Notes: generated by a model not told the origin, from the sequence alone. DNA of 24,286 nt from CAYQPF01 sp964419225 (GCA_964419225.1 CAYQPF010000074.1:1-24286); one strand, 5' to 3'. Positions 1 to 7,613 are shown, numbered from the stretch's first letter. Made by a program: numbers and translations.

Positions 1-190
1 AGAGAATAACTCACCCCCCGAGGATAGGCGTCAGGCATCAGTCGTCAGGCGTCAGAGTGAGATTTCGACAACCCATCCCCGGCCCTTCCCTTTTAGTAAG
101 GGAAGGGAGTGAATTAGTTGGCAGTGGCAGTAGAAAGAGAATAACTCACCCCCCGAGGATAGGCGTCAGGCATCAGTCGTCAGGCGTCAG
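1..190. repeat. Perfect 55-bp direct repeat (1-55 and 136-190)
   Basis: Bases 1-55 recur without a mismatch at 136-190, a period of 135 bp. Each copy opens with ATAACTCACCCCCC and then runs into a degenerate 7-bp tandem array (units GGCGTCA, GGCATCA, GTCGTCA) at 27-54 and 162-189. The first copy touches the window edge, so the repeat may be longer or have more units. The stretch between copies holds a strong hairpin. No gene is supported in 1-304. Confidence 0.9.
67..107. repeat. Pyrimidine-rich hairpin element
   Basis: A perfect 10-bp inverted repeat, CCCTTCCCTT (83-92) and AAGGGAAGGG (98-107), encloses the 5-nt loop TTAGT. It is preceded by CAACCCATCCCCGG, a diverged form of the CTCACCCCCGG leader seen before similar hairpins at 14292-14333 and 15633-15673. 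It lacks a T tract on either side, so it is better read as a dispersed palindromic element than as a terminator. Confidence 0.75.
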
Positions 191-262
191 GAGGAAAGGA
201 TTGAGCAGGAGAGAATTATATAGTCAGTCAAATTTAAAATGATTGACAATTAGTAACAGTAG

Positions 263-296
263 TCATTTCTTGCAGGAAATGATGCCAGATGAAGGA
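263..296 (+). promoter_or_regulatory. dnaB leader: 7-bp hairpin and ribosome binding site
   Basis: TCATTTC (263-269) and GAAATGA (276-282) form a 7-bp stem with a 6-nt loop just before the GAAGGA ribosome binding site (291-296), which sits 8 nt before the dnaB ATG. A TTGACA at 243-248 could be a -35 box, but no good -10 hexamer lies at the right spacing, so I do not call a promoter here. Confidence 0.4.
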
Positions 297-304
297 ATAA
301 GAAA

Positions 305-1651
305 ATGTCAGAGAAAAATGTAAGGACACTTCCCGCTGATATCAATGCAGAAGCAGCGGTGCTGTCGGCAATGATGATTGATAATTATTCTGTGGCCAAA
401 GCAATAGAATTAATGAAAGAAGAATATTTCTATCGTTCTGCCCACAAGACAATTTTCCGCAATTTGATTCAGCTTTTTGAAAAGAATATTGAGATTGATA
501 TTATTACATTGATTCATCAGTTGGATAAGAATGGTGAATTGGAGAAAGTTGGTGGAAAGCAGTATCTGAATGATCTGTCGGATATGGTGATGAGTGGAGC
601 GAATATTAGTTATCATGCTAATATAGTTATAGAAAAAGCATTATTACGTGAGTTAATTCAGGCATCGAACAGGATTATAGAGCAGTGTTATGAGTCTGAG
701 AATGATGTACGGATGATTGTGGATGAAGCAGAGCAGACGATATTCAGAGTGGCAGAAATGCCCAATACGCGAGGATTTGTCAGCATTAAGGATATTATTC
801 CAGACACGTTGCAATCGATAGAGGACATTGCATCGACCAAGACCAATGTACTGGGAGTATCATCAGGATTTCCTGATTTGGACAGACTTACAGGTGGCTT
901 TAGAAAAGGTCAGTTTATCGTGATAGCAGCACGTCCGGCAATGGGAAAGACATCATTTGCATTGAATATAGCTTTTAATGCTTCGATGTTTCATGATCAG
1001 AAAGTCGGTGTATTTACGTTGGAAATGGCCAATGATGAATTGCTGATGAGGATTATCAGTTCTGCAGCAGAAGTGCCGATGGACACTATCTTGAAGGGAT
1101 ACGGCATGGATCAGAACAAGATTCTGAGAATTGCACAGGTAGCGGAAGGCATATCGGGAAAAGACCTTTACATAGATGATAATGGATCATGTACAGTATT
1201 GGAAGTCAGAGCCAAGAGTAGAAGACTGAAAGCAGAGATTAAGGGATTAGATCTGATTATTATAGATTATTTACAGTTAATGGCTTCGGTTAAAGGACGG
1301 GAGAACAGGCAGGCTGAAATTGCTGAAATATCCAGAGCATTGAAGATTTTAGCCAAAGAGTTGGAAGTTCCTGTGGTCGCGTTATCGCAGTTGAATCGCG
1401 GGTTGGAGAGCAGGGATGACAAGAGACCGAGATTATCAGATTTGAGAGAATCGGGAGCGATAGAGCAGGATGCGGATCTGGTGATGTTTATTTATAGAGA
1501 CGAGATATATAATGCAGAAACTCCGGATAAAAACGTAGCTGAAATAATTATCGGCAAGAACCGTCATGGTGCTACCGGTACAATCAAACTTCTCTTCAAA
1601 GGTGAATTTACCCAATTTAAGGCGTTGACCAATGAAAGCTATCATTTCTAA
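305..1651 (+). CDS. dnaB: Replicative DNA helicase DnaB
   Basis: Hexameric 5'-3' helicase that unwinds the chromosome at the replication fork and recruits primase. The 448-residue length is normal for the family. The N-terminal DnaB_N helical domain spans about residues 9-110 (LPADINAEAAVLSAMM start), a linker follows, and the RecA-like ATPase domain covers about 180-445. Walker A is ARPAMGKT at 209-216, the Walker B run LIIIDYLQL is at 317-325, LSQLNRGLE at 360-368 and the KNRHG arginine-finger region at 418-422. No intein or insertion is visible. The ATG is supported by GAAGGA 8 nt upstream. Its last 20 bases overlap the next gene, so it probably leads an operon with the permease, thiB and trmL. 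Confidence 0.97.
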   Translation: MSEKNVRTLPADINAEAAVLSAMMIDNYSVAKAIELMKEEYFYRSAHKTIFRNLIQLFEKNIEIDIITLIHQLDKNGELEKVGGKQYLNDLSDMVMSGANISYHANIVIEKALLRELIQASNRIIEQCYESENDVRMIVDEAEQTIFRVAEMPNTRGFVSIKDIIPDTLQSIEDIASTKTNVLGVSSGFPDLDRLTGGFRKGQFIVIAARPAMGKTSFALNIAFNASMFHDQKVGVFTLEMANDELLMRIISSAAEVPMDTILKGYGMDQNKILRIAQVAEGISGKDLYIDDNGSCTVLEVRAKSRRLKAEIKGLDLIIIDYLQLMASVKGRENRQAEIAEISRALKILAKELEVPVVALSQLNRGLESRDDKRPRLSDLRESGAIEQDADLVMFIYRDEIYNAETPDKNVAEIIIGKNRHGATGTIKLLFKGEFTQFKALTNESYHF

Positions 1652-2390
1652 TTTTTTAATTAATATTGGCGGTTGTACGGTTTTTTTTATAAGGATATGT
1701 ACTTACATTCCGAGTTTTAAGAAAAGGTGGTATGAGATCCTCAAACAGTTTAAGAGAATTGGCTGGGATTCTTTGCCTTTGATCCTGATTACTTCTGCCT
1801 TTACAGGATTTGTAACAGCAGTACAGGCATCATATCAGACAAAGGGATTGATCCCCAAGTCGATGTTGGGAGTATTGGTGGGTAAATCAGTGATGACAGA
1901 GTTGGCACCGGTATTAACGGCATTGGTTTCCACAGGAAAGGTGGGAGCATCGATTGCAGCGGAAATAGGGTCGATGAAAGTTACAGAGCAGATAGATGCT
2001 TTGGAGACGATGGCAATAGATCCGATAGATTTTCTTTATATGCCGCGAGTCGTGGCAGGGGCAATAATGATGCCTGTACTTACGATATTATCTATCACTA
2101 TTAGTTTATTTTCGGCTTATTTATTGTCGAATTATACATCCGGGGTGAGTTTCTATGGTTTTTTTAACACGATGAAGAATTATTTTGTTGCTTCTGATAT
2201 TTATGGAGCATTAGTTAAGTCATTTTTCTTTGGCATAACGATCACTACAGTTGGTTGTTTTGCGGGGAGTAAAACCCAGGGTGGAGCGGAAGGATTTGGA
2301 TCGGTTGCTACAAACACAGTTATTTATTCAGCAATCATGATTCTGGTAATGGATTTTGTAGTTGCAACTGTTTTATTTGGAGGATTATAA
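1632..2390 (+). CDS. mlaE: MlaE/YrbE-family ABC transporter permease
   Basis: Integral inner-membrane permease of the MlaE family (COG0767), which with an ATPase (MlaF) and an MCE-domain protein (MlaD) moves phospholipids between inner and outer membranes. The family signature is clear: EQIDALETMAIDP...FLYMPR at about residues 119-139, preceded by GKVGASIAAEIGSM. About five hydrophobic segments are seen (near 50-68, 90-112, 143-170, 196-218 and 230-250). At 252 residues it is full length. It starts inside the last seven codons of dnaB in another frame, implying translational coupling. No mlaF or mlaD is in the window; the following gene is an unrelated binding protein, so the partners must be elsewhere. 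The substrate is inferred from family only. Confidence 0.92.
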   Translation: MKAIISNFLINIGGCTVFFIRICTYIPSFKKRWYEILKQFKRIGWDSLPLILITSAFTGFVTAVQASYQTKGLIPKSMLGVLVGKSVMTELAPVLTALVSTGKVGASIAAEIGSMKVTEQIDALETMAIDPIDFLYMPRVVAGAIMMPVLTILSITISLFSAYLLSNYTSGVSFYGFFNTMKNYFVASDIYGALVKSFFFGITITTVGCFAGSKTQGGAEGFGSVATNTVIYSAIMILVMDFVVATVLFGGL

Positions 2391-3409
2391 TGAAAAAGTA
2401 TTTTGTAGTTTTAGTAATAGTGAGTTTAATTTTAATTTCGTGTAACAAGAAGAATCAGGTGGAGGAACAGAAGAAAGTTCTGACAATATATTCTTACGAT
2501 AGTTTTGTTACTTATGGTTTGGGCAAGCAGGCAATACCGGAATTTGAGACGATGTATCAATGCTCGGTGCAGGTAATCACAGCGGGAGATGCCGGAGCAA
2601 TGCTGAACAGGCTTGTAATGGAAAAGAACAATCCCAAAGCTGATATTGCTGTAGGGATAGATAATACATTTTTACAGAAAGCATTAGAACAAAATATGTT
2701 TGAGCCATATACAGCAGCAGGATTGGATAAATTGGATCAGAGACTGATTTTTGATACAACACATTGTTTCACACCGTTCGATTACGGTTATTTTGCTTTT
2801 GTATATGATTCTGAAAAGGTGAAAAATCCTCCGAAAAGCTTTCAGGATCTTTTGAAACCGGAGTGGAAGAAGAAGATTATTTTGATAGATCCGAGGACTT
2901 CGAGTCCTGGAAAGGGACTTTTAATCTGGTCATATGGAGTGTATGGTAAAGACAAATTTGCCGGTTTCTGGGAGAAGTTGAAGGGTAATGTTTTGACGAC
3001 TCCGGCGAGTTGGGATGAGGCATATAATATGTTTTTAACAGGAGAAGCTCCGATAGTATTGAGTTATGCGACGAGTCCTGCTTATCATTTTGAGAATGAG
3101 AAGACGGAAAAGTATAAGGCTTTTATCCCATCAGAAGGTGGATTCAGACAGATAGAAGGTGCCGGAATACTCAAAGGAACTAAAAATCAGGAGTTAGCAC
3201 AGAAGTTTCTTGATTTTATGCTGACAGAGAAATTCCAGAAGTATGTACCTTTAACCCAATGGATGTACCCGGTACTGGAAACTGTTCCGTTGCCCAAAGG
3301 ATTCGATTTGTGTCCTAAAACAGATAAAGATCTTTCTAATGTTATCAATACTCCCGATTTTAACAGTGAAGAGTTAATAGAGAATTGGATTACCATAATG
3401 ACCAAATAA
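2390..3409 (+). CDS. thiB: Thiamine ABC transporter substrate-binding lipoprotein (ThiB/TbpA type)
   Basis: Solute-binding protein likely to capture thiamine or a phosphate ester outside the inner membrane. It has a lipoprotein signal peptide with lipobox LISC, placing the lipidated cysteine at residue 18. The mature part resembles E. coli ThiB: LTIYSYDSF near 30-38, LNRLVMEKNNPKADIAVGID near 67-86, a hinge region SYGVYGKDKFAGFW and the C-terminal MYPV segment. The 339 residues match the ThiB family (about 327 in E. coli). The ATG shares one base with the stop of the permease gene (TAATG), so the two are coupled. The membrane and ATPase subunits ThiP and ThiQ are not next to it, so the exact ligand is less sure than the fold; spermidine- or iron-binding relatives are the alternatives. 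Confidence 0.85.
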   Translation: MKKYFVVLVIVSLILISCNKKNQVEEQKKVLTIYSYDSFVTYGLGKQAIPEFETMYQCSVQVITAGDAGAMLNRLVMEKNNPKADIAVGIDNTFLQKALEQNMFEPYTAAGLDKLDQRLIFDTTHCFTPFDYGYFAFVYDSEKVKNPPKSFQDLLKPEWKKKIILIDPRTSSPGKGLLIWSYGVYGKDKFAGFWEKLKGNVLTTPASWDEAYNMFLTGEAPIVLSYATSPAYHFENEKTEKYKAFIPSEGGFRQIEGAGILKGTKNQELAQKFLDFMLTEKFQKYVPLTQWMYPVLETVPLPKGFDLCPKTDKDLSNVINTPDFNSEELIENWITIMTK

Positions 3410-3867
3410 GTTTCAGGATTGTCCTATACCAGCCTGAAATTCCAGCCAACACAGGTAATATCGGCAGGCTTTGTGTGGGTGCCAATGCAGCTCTGCACAT
3501 AATCAAGCCTATGCGGTTTTTGCTGGATGATAAGCATTTGAAGAGAGCAGGCCTGGATTATTGGGATAAGCTTAAGATTTTCTACCATGAGTCTCTGGAT
3601 GAATTATTTACAAATTTTCCTGATAATAAGATATACTTTTGTACTACAAAGACCACTTCTATCTATTCAGACCGCATCTTTCGAAAAGGAGATCTTTTTG
3701 TATTTGGGCCGGAGTCGAGAGGAATCCCTGAGGAGATCCTGGCGAAGCATGAGGGCATGAATATCACTATCCCGATGAGTGACGATATTAGGTCGATCAA
3801 CCTGGCAAACAGCGTGGGGATAGTGTTATATGAAGCGTGGAGACAGATGGGATTTGGGGGAAGTTGA
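3385..3867 (+). CDS. trmL: tRNA (cytidine/uridine-34 2'-O)-methyltransferase TrmL
   Basis: SPOUT-class enzyme that uses S-adenosylmethionine to methylate the 2'-OH of the wobble base in tRNA-Leu. The whole family pattern is present: PEIPANTGNIGRLC at 17-30, FGPESRGIP at 107-115 and the knot motif IPM-S-DDIRSINLANSVGIV at 129-147. The 160 residues match the family length. The start is uncertain: the frame opens at a TTG (3385) that overlaps the end of thiB by 25 bp, with GAAGAG upstream, and there is no ATG before the conserved IVLYQPEIP. Family members usually begin only two or three residues before this strand, so a TTG start with about eight extra residues is the best available reading. The stop codon lies inside the first unit of a 7-bp repeat array. 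Confidence 0.9.
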   Translation: MDYHNDQISFRIVLYQPEIPANTGNIGRLCVGANAALHIIKPMRFLLDDKHLKRAGLDYWDKLKIFYHESLDELFTNFPDNKIYFCTTKTTSIYSDRIFRKGDLFVFGPESRGIPEEILAKHEGMNITIPMSDDIRSINLANSVGIVLYEAWRQMGFGGS

Positions 3868-3986
3868 GAGTTGATAGTTGAGAGTTGACAATTGGGGAAA
3901 GAAAGACGCTAAATCAGTTGAAAGTTGAGAGTTGAAAGTTGAGAGTTGACAATTGGGGAAAGAAAGACGCTTATTAGAACGCGGAT
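3862..3986. repeat. Heptamer arrays with a 35-bp direct repeat
   Basis: Units of the type AGTTGAG/AGTTGAC run in register with a 7-bp period at 3862-3896 and 3916-3957. A 35-bp segment at 3876-3910 (two heptamers followed by AATTGGGGAAAGAAAGACGCT-type sequence) recurs exactly at 3937-3971. The second copy runs into the 20-bp element described at 3966-3986. The array begins over the trmL stop codon. The long minus-strand frame through this region codes only for repeats (QLST-type) and is not a gene. Confidence 0.85.
3967..3986 (+). repeat. 20-bp dispersed element, copy 1
   Basis: ACGCTTATTAGAACGCGGAT. Copies with one or two differences occur at 6840-6859 and 14645-14664, all in the same orientation and all between genes next to heptamer or nonamer arrays. 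Confidence 0.7.
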
Positions 3987-4023
3987 AGTGAGTATTAAGT
4001 TCTAAAATGTGACAAATATTATC

Positions 4024-4053
4024 TTGACAGAAAATTCCAAAATTATGTATATT
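4024..4053 (+). promoter_or_regulatory. Promoter of the propeller-protein gene
   Basis: TTGACA (4024-4029) is followed after 18 bp by TATATT (4048-4053). The same place reads TATATTTG (4048-4055), which fits the Bacteroidota -7 consensus TAnnTTTG. Transcription would start near 4060, about 30 nt before the ATG at 4090; a GGAGG-type site (4079-4084, GGAGGA) precedes that ATG. Confidence 0.6.
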
Positions 4054-4089
4054 TGTAATATGTAATGGTAGCATTATGGAGGAAGTTTA

Positions 4090-6351
4090 ATGAGAAGATT
4101 TTTTTTGTTAATAATATTTGCTGCAATTTTTAGTCTTTGTTTTTCTCAAAATAATCAATGGCTTTCATACACAAACGGAAAATCAATAACATGTCAGGTC
4201 CAGGATAGTGATTATATTTGGATCGGAACCAGTGGTGGATTGGTAAAATACAACAAAATTGATGGCAGTAGAGAGTATTTGAATCAGACTAATTCAGGAT
4301 TGCCTGATAATTATATTTATTGTATTGAAGTTGATGCAGTTGGAAGTTTATGGATTGGAACAGCCCATGGATTAGCGAAATTTGATGGAACGAGTTGGCA
4401 GGTATATAACACAGACAATTCGGGTATTGGTAATTGTTTAGTGAGGTATATATCAATAGGGGCAGTAAATACGATCTGGATAGCTTCGAATTATACAGTT
4501 TCCAAATTTGAAAATAATGTTTGGACATTCTATGATGATGAAAACGGACTACCACAACCATGGGATTTTGAAATACATGGCATTCAAGCAGATAATCAGG
4601 GCATTCTTTGGATAGGTACTGCCACAGGATTAGTAAAATTCACAAGTTCTAGTTATCAGATTTATCACCCAGGCAATTCAACAGATAATGATAATGTTTC
4701 AGCCTTAGCTAAGGATAATCAAGGAAGAATCTGGATCTCTACAACATATATTGTAACTGAATCACAGGTTGTACAAGGTCATATAGATTATATAAGTTTA
4801 ACTTTGGGCAAATTATTTATGTTCGATGGATCTACGTGGACAAATTATACTTATACAGATCCCCCTCATAATAATGCAATTTACAGCATATACTTTGATT
4901 GGGAAAACAGTATGTGGCTCGGGCTCTATAATGCTCATGAAACCATGGAATCAAACTGGGCATGGGATTATGAAAACTACAAAGGGGGAATTTATAAGTT
5001 CAATGTATCATTATTGGAACAATATTATCCTGTTATTGCAGGAAACCCAGATCCATCTATCAGGAATTTTTCATCAGACGGTTTAGGCAATGTCTGGATT
5101 GGGACTCCTGACGGGCTCAGTAAATTCAATGGGAGCATTTTCACTGATGTATCAACATGTAATTCGGAATTATTAGATTTCAACATTTCAAATATCTCTG
5201 TCAGTCCTTCCGGCTATAAATGGTTAAGTTATAATTTAGATTTTACATTAAGCTTTTTTAAAGATGAGGAATGGATGCATTATTCTAATCCTGACATATA
5301 TGGTCAGATTATGGATATTGATTTTGACAACAATGGAAGAACCTGGATATGTGCGAAATATTTTTTAGGTACTTATGATGGTGATAATTGGTCATTTGAC
5401 CAAAATCAACATTATGGGTATGGAGATTATTATATAAATTGCATGGTAATTGATAACAATAATAACAGATGGTTGGGTTACGGTAAACAACTCTTGAAGT
5501 TAGTTAATGAAGCTTGGATAGTCTATCAACCACCCTTTATAGACCAAATCCCGGAAAATTCAAGCATAAAGTGTATTGCAACTGACTCACAAAACTGCAA
5601 ATGGTTAGGATATTACGGATATGGAATTGTTAAGTTCAACGGGACAAACTGGACAGTATATAATCAGGAAAATACAGGTTTTGATTTAAGTGATATTAAT
5701 GTTTTAGAAATTGACAATCAAGATAATGTCTGGATTGGAACTTTTAATAACGGTCTTATCAGATTTGACGGTACAAGTTGGACGGATTTCAACATGCAAA
5801 ATACTGAAATTACCGGGAACTGGGTAACTAGTGTAAAGCATGATCTTCAGAATAATATTTGGAGCAGTTATTATAATTATCGAGGATTTGTCAAATTTGA
5901 TGGAACTACTTGGACATTTTATAATGCTACAGATAACAAATTATTGGAGAACACAGTCAATATGATAGCAATAGACTCTTTGAACAATAAGTGGATTGGT
6001 ACAACAAATGGTCTGGCCGTATTTAATGAAAATGGAATTGTCAGTTCATCGGATGTTGTAAACAATCATCCTTCAGTTACGAATGAGTTAATAAATTATC
6101 CGAATCCATTCAATCCGGAGACAGTTATCAAATATAATTTAGGGCAAAATGCTAAGGTTGATCTAAGTATTTATAATATCAAAGGACAGTTAGTAAGAAA
6201 GCTAGCTAATGAGATTAAGTTAGCTGGAACCCATGAAATTGTCTGGAATGGTAAAAATGACAGAGGCAATAATCTGGCATCGGGTATTTATTTTTCTGTT
6301 CTAAAAACAGGCAAGCAAACATTAGTACGGAAATTATTGCTTTTAAAATAG
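4090..6351 (+). CDS. Secreted beta-propeller protein with C-terminal sorting domain
   Basis: A 753-residue exported protein of unknown role. A signal peptide (MRRFFLLIIFAAIFSLCFSQ) is followed by about 14 repeats of the two-component-regulator propeller type, recognised by the strand WIGT..GL.KF.G..W..Y (for example near residues 45, 76, 173, 336, 547 and 636). Fourteen repeats would suit two seven-bladed propellers, as in the sensor part of hybrid two-component kinases, but there is no membrane helix, kinase or response regulator here. Residues about 665-753 form a FlgD-like sorting module (NYPNPFNPE, IYNIKGQLV, WNGKNDRG, ASGIYF, LLLK end). It has its own promoter and ribosome binding site. 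I infer a surface or released binding protein; no catalytic site is visible. Confidence 0.88.
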   Translation: MRRFFLLIIFAAIFSLCFSQNNQWLSYTNGKSITCQVQDSDYIWIGTSGGLVKYNKIDGSREYLNQTNSGLPDNYIYCIEVDAVGSLWIGTAHGLAKFDGTSWQVYNTDNSGIGNCLVRYISIGAVNTIWIASNYTVSKFENNVWTFYDDENGLPQPWDFEIHGIQADNQGILWIGTATGLVKFTSSSYQIYHPGNSTDNDNVSALAKDNQGRIWISTTYIVTESQVVQGHIDYISLTLGKLFMFDGSTWTNYTYTDPPHNNAIYSIYFDWENSMWLGLYNAHETMESNWAWDYENYKGGIYKFNVSLLEQYYPVIAGNPDPSIRNFSSDGLGNVWIGTPDGLSKFNGSIFTDVSTCNSELLDFNISNISVSPSGYKWLSYNLDFTLSFFKDEEWMHYSNPDIYGQIMDIDFDNNGRTWICAKYFLGTYDGDNWSFDQNQHYGYGDYYINCMVIDNNNNRWLGYGKQLLKLVNEAWIVYQPPFIDQIPENSSIKCIATDSQNCKWLGYYGYGIVKFNGTNWTVYNQENTGFDLSDINVLEIDNQDNVWIGTFNNGLIRFDGTSWTDFNMQNTEITGNWVTSVKHDLQNNIWSSYYNYRGFVKFDGTTWTFYNATDNKLLENTVNMIAIDSLNNKWIGTTNGLAVFNENGIVSSSDVVNNHPSVTNELINYPNPFNPETVIKYNLGQNAKVDLSIYNIKGQLVRKLANEIKLAGTHEIVWNGKNDRGNNLASGIYFSVLKTGKQTLVRKLLLLK

Positions 6352-6720
6352 GCATTAGCATGCAGCATATTTTACAGATATCATATGGAAGATATTGATA
6401 ATTAACATTCCTATAGTCATATGATACGAANNNNNNNNNNNNNNNNNNNNNNNNNNNNNNNNNNNNNNNNNNNNNNNNNNNNNNNNNNNNNNNNNNNNNN
6501 NNNNNNNNNNNNNNNNNNNNNNNNNNNNNNCCATAAATAGGGACTAGCGTCCAGCGTATGATTCAGATATTGTATTCGTGGTTCTAAAACTCTGAGACCT
6601 ATAGTCATATGATGCGAACCATAAATAGGGACTAGCGTCCAGCGTATGATTCAGATATTGTATTCGTGGTTCTGAAACTCTGAGACCTATAGTCATATCT
6701 TACGAACCATAAATAGGGAC
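6346..6720 (+). repeat. 88-bp hairpin repeat, first cluster (interrupted by assembly gap)
   Basis: A diverged unit starts on the last codons of the propeller gene (AAATAG, 6346-6351) and runs to the gap at 6430. Two near-identical units follow at 6531-6618 and 6619-6706 (period 88), and a third begins at 6707 but breaks off after GGGAC at 6720. Units share AAATAGGGACTAGCGTCCAGC near the start and CTATAGTCATATGATRCGAA at the end. Each unit is palindromic overall: a stem such as CGTATGA/TCATATG, or TATCATA/TATGATA in the first unit. Related units occur at 24121-24286. Confidence 0.85.
6431..6530. other. Scaffold gap (100 N)
   Basis: Exactly 100 N, the usual placeholder for a gap of unknown size. 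It falls at the junction of two repeat units (GAA before, CC after), so repeat units were probably collapsed and the true length is unknown. Confidence 0.95.
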
Positions 6721-6761
6721 ATTAGGGACTTTATGGACTCTATTGACTAAATGGACGGGAA
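6717..6761 (+). repeat. 9-bp tandem array (GGACTCTAT type)
   Basis: Five units with a period of 9 bp, consensus GGACTNTAT (for example GGACTTTAT at 6726 and GGACTCTAT at 6735). It continues directly from the broken end of the 88-bp repeat, whose start also reads TAGGGACT. A second array is at 14720-14760. Confidence 0.75.
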
Positions 6762-6859
6762 ATTGACAATTGAGAATTGACAGTTGACAATTAGGGAAAG
6801 TTGTTAGTTGTTAGTTGTTAGTGAGTGGGACGGATCGGGACGTTTAATAGAACGCGGAT
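6761..6859 (+). repeat. Heptamer arrays and 20-bp element, copy 2
   Basis: AATTGAC/AGTTGAC units run at 6761-6795, then AGTTGTT units at 6799-6819 with a degenerate tail to 6826. The 20-bp dispersed element follows as ACGTTTAATAGAACGCGGAT at 6840-6859. No gene is seen. Confidence 0.75.
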
Positions 6860-6873
6860 GAAACAGGGAGATA

Positions 6874-7064
6874 GTTGCCACCAAAAGTAGATGTTTGGTC
6901 AGGTTGCTTTCTTTTTCAGGATAAATCCTGATATTCCATTACAACTGAAGTTGTTTACTACCTCCTACTAAAAGATCGGCGGTCCCTATGGAACGCCTGA
7001 TTCATCAAGTAGGTGGCAACCATTTTTAATGGTTAAGGATAAACAGGATTTATCCTGGAAAAAG
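6874..7064. ncRNA. Candidate structured RNA or multi-hairpin element
   Basis: A perfect 9-bp closing stem, GTTGCCACC (6874-6882) with GGTGGCAAC (7012-7020), encloses three local hairpins: TCAGGA/TCCTGA (6916-6931), ACAAC-TGAA-GTTGT (6941-6954) and GGCGGTCC-CTAT-GGAACGCC (6978-6997, one internal mismatch). Two more hairpins follow: AACCATT-TTT-AATGGTT (7018-7034), which shares three bases with the closing stem, and AGGATAAA-CAGGA-TTTATCCT (7036-7056). The segment 6911-6930 is also complementary, with one bulge, to 7044-7064, so alternative folds exist. No open frame crosses it, and no T tract or clear promoter flanks it. It could be a regulatory RNA, or the end of a defunct mobile element. Confidence 0.4.
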
Positions 7065-7200
7065 GGATTAATGAAAGCGTGAGAAAATGTAGATTATGAT
7101 GTTCTTTTTTGATAAAAATAAGCTATAATAATAAAAAATATAAAATTATAATGGTGAGTAAATAAAAGATTACATGAGACGTTACTTTTCTACTTCGTGA

Positions 7201-7233
7201 GCTAAAGGGAAGCTAAAGGGAAGCTAAAGAGAA
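7201..7233 (+). repeat. 11-bp tandem repeat GCTAAAGGGAA x3
   Basis: Two exact copies (7201-7211, 7212-7222), a third with one change (7223-7233, GCTAAAGAGAA) and a partial fourth (GCTAGTAAG). The unit also begins at the tail of the preceding GTGAGCTAAAGGG context. Confidence 0.85.
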
Positions 7234-7259
7234 GCTAGTAAGAAAAAACAAATCAAAAA

Positions 7260-7370
7260 ATGAGAATAATTACGGGTTTTGGAACAGAATTTTTAAATGG
7301 ATTTGCTAAAAAAGATAAGGATATTTACGAAATGTTATTATGGAAAAATCTGCATTATAACAATATTTAA
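7260..7370 (+). CDS. Doubtful 36-residue frame
   Basis: An ATG-initiated frame of 36 codons (MRIITGFGTEFLNG start) in the middle of the long non-coding stretch. The upstream AAGCTAGTAAG is a weak ribosome site and the composition is like the flanking DNA. I do not recognise it; it may be a remnant or chance. Confidence 0.12.
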   Translation: MRIITGFGTEFLNGFAKKDKDIYEMLLWKNLHYNNI

Positions 7371-7553
7371 CTTTTGGTAAAAAGTATTTGACACTAAACC
7401 CCAAAAAGTAGAATAATTTTATATTAATTAGAAGGAAATTGAATTAACCCTATTTATTTATTGTTATTTTAGTGCCACATGAAGAATATTGTTATAATAA
7501 ACAATTGACGATATACCAAAAAAATCTTAAGTTGTTTTCTTGATGGAGGAAAA

Positions 7554-7613
7554 ATGATAATGAGAAAGCCTGACAGACTATTACCCCCCCCCCCATATTA
7601 TATATACATATAA
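7554..7613 (+). CDS. 19-residue frame containing an 11-C tract
   Basis: GGAGGA (7545-7550) lies 3 nt before an ATG at 7554. The frame (MIMRKPDRLL, then a polyproline run) reads through 11 consecutive C (7584-7594) and ends at 7613. With one more C it would run to about 7648; with one fewer it would stop near 7616. The ribosome site is as good as that of the large genes, but the peptide is too short to judge. It could be a leader peptide for the secreted-protein operon at 7696. Confidence 0.25.
   Translation: MIMRKPDRLLPPPPYYIYI

Noticed and set aside
57..242. 61-codon plus-strand frame at the left edge
   Set aside because: It runs entirely through the direct repeat, hairpin and heptamers, and has no recognisable protein character.
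3826..4074. 82-codon minus-strand frame after trmL
   Set aside because: The translation is repeated QLST-like peptide from heptamer DNA, and it overlaps the end of trmL and the promoter of the next gene.
6417..6608. 63-codon minus-strand frame through the gap
   Set aside because: It is open only because N cannot form a stop codon.
6346..6720. CRISPR array
   Set aside because: The 88-bp units repeat over their entire length with no unique spacers, and no cas gene is present.
6346..6720. Integron attC site array
   Set aside because: Units are hairpin-forming and of suitable length, and they follow genes, but the conserved GTTRRRY/RYYYAAC boxes are not in place and no integron integrase is seen.
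6874..7064. Known riboswitch or tRNA-like RNA
   Set aside because: I could not match the hairpin order or loops to any family I know, and no gene of a matching pathway follows; kept only as an unnamed structured element.
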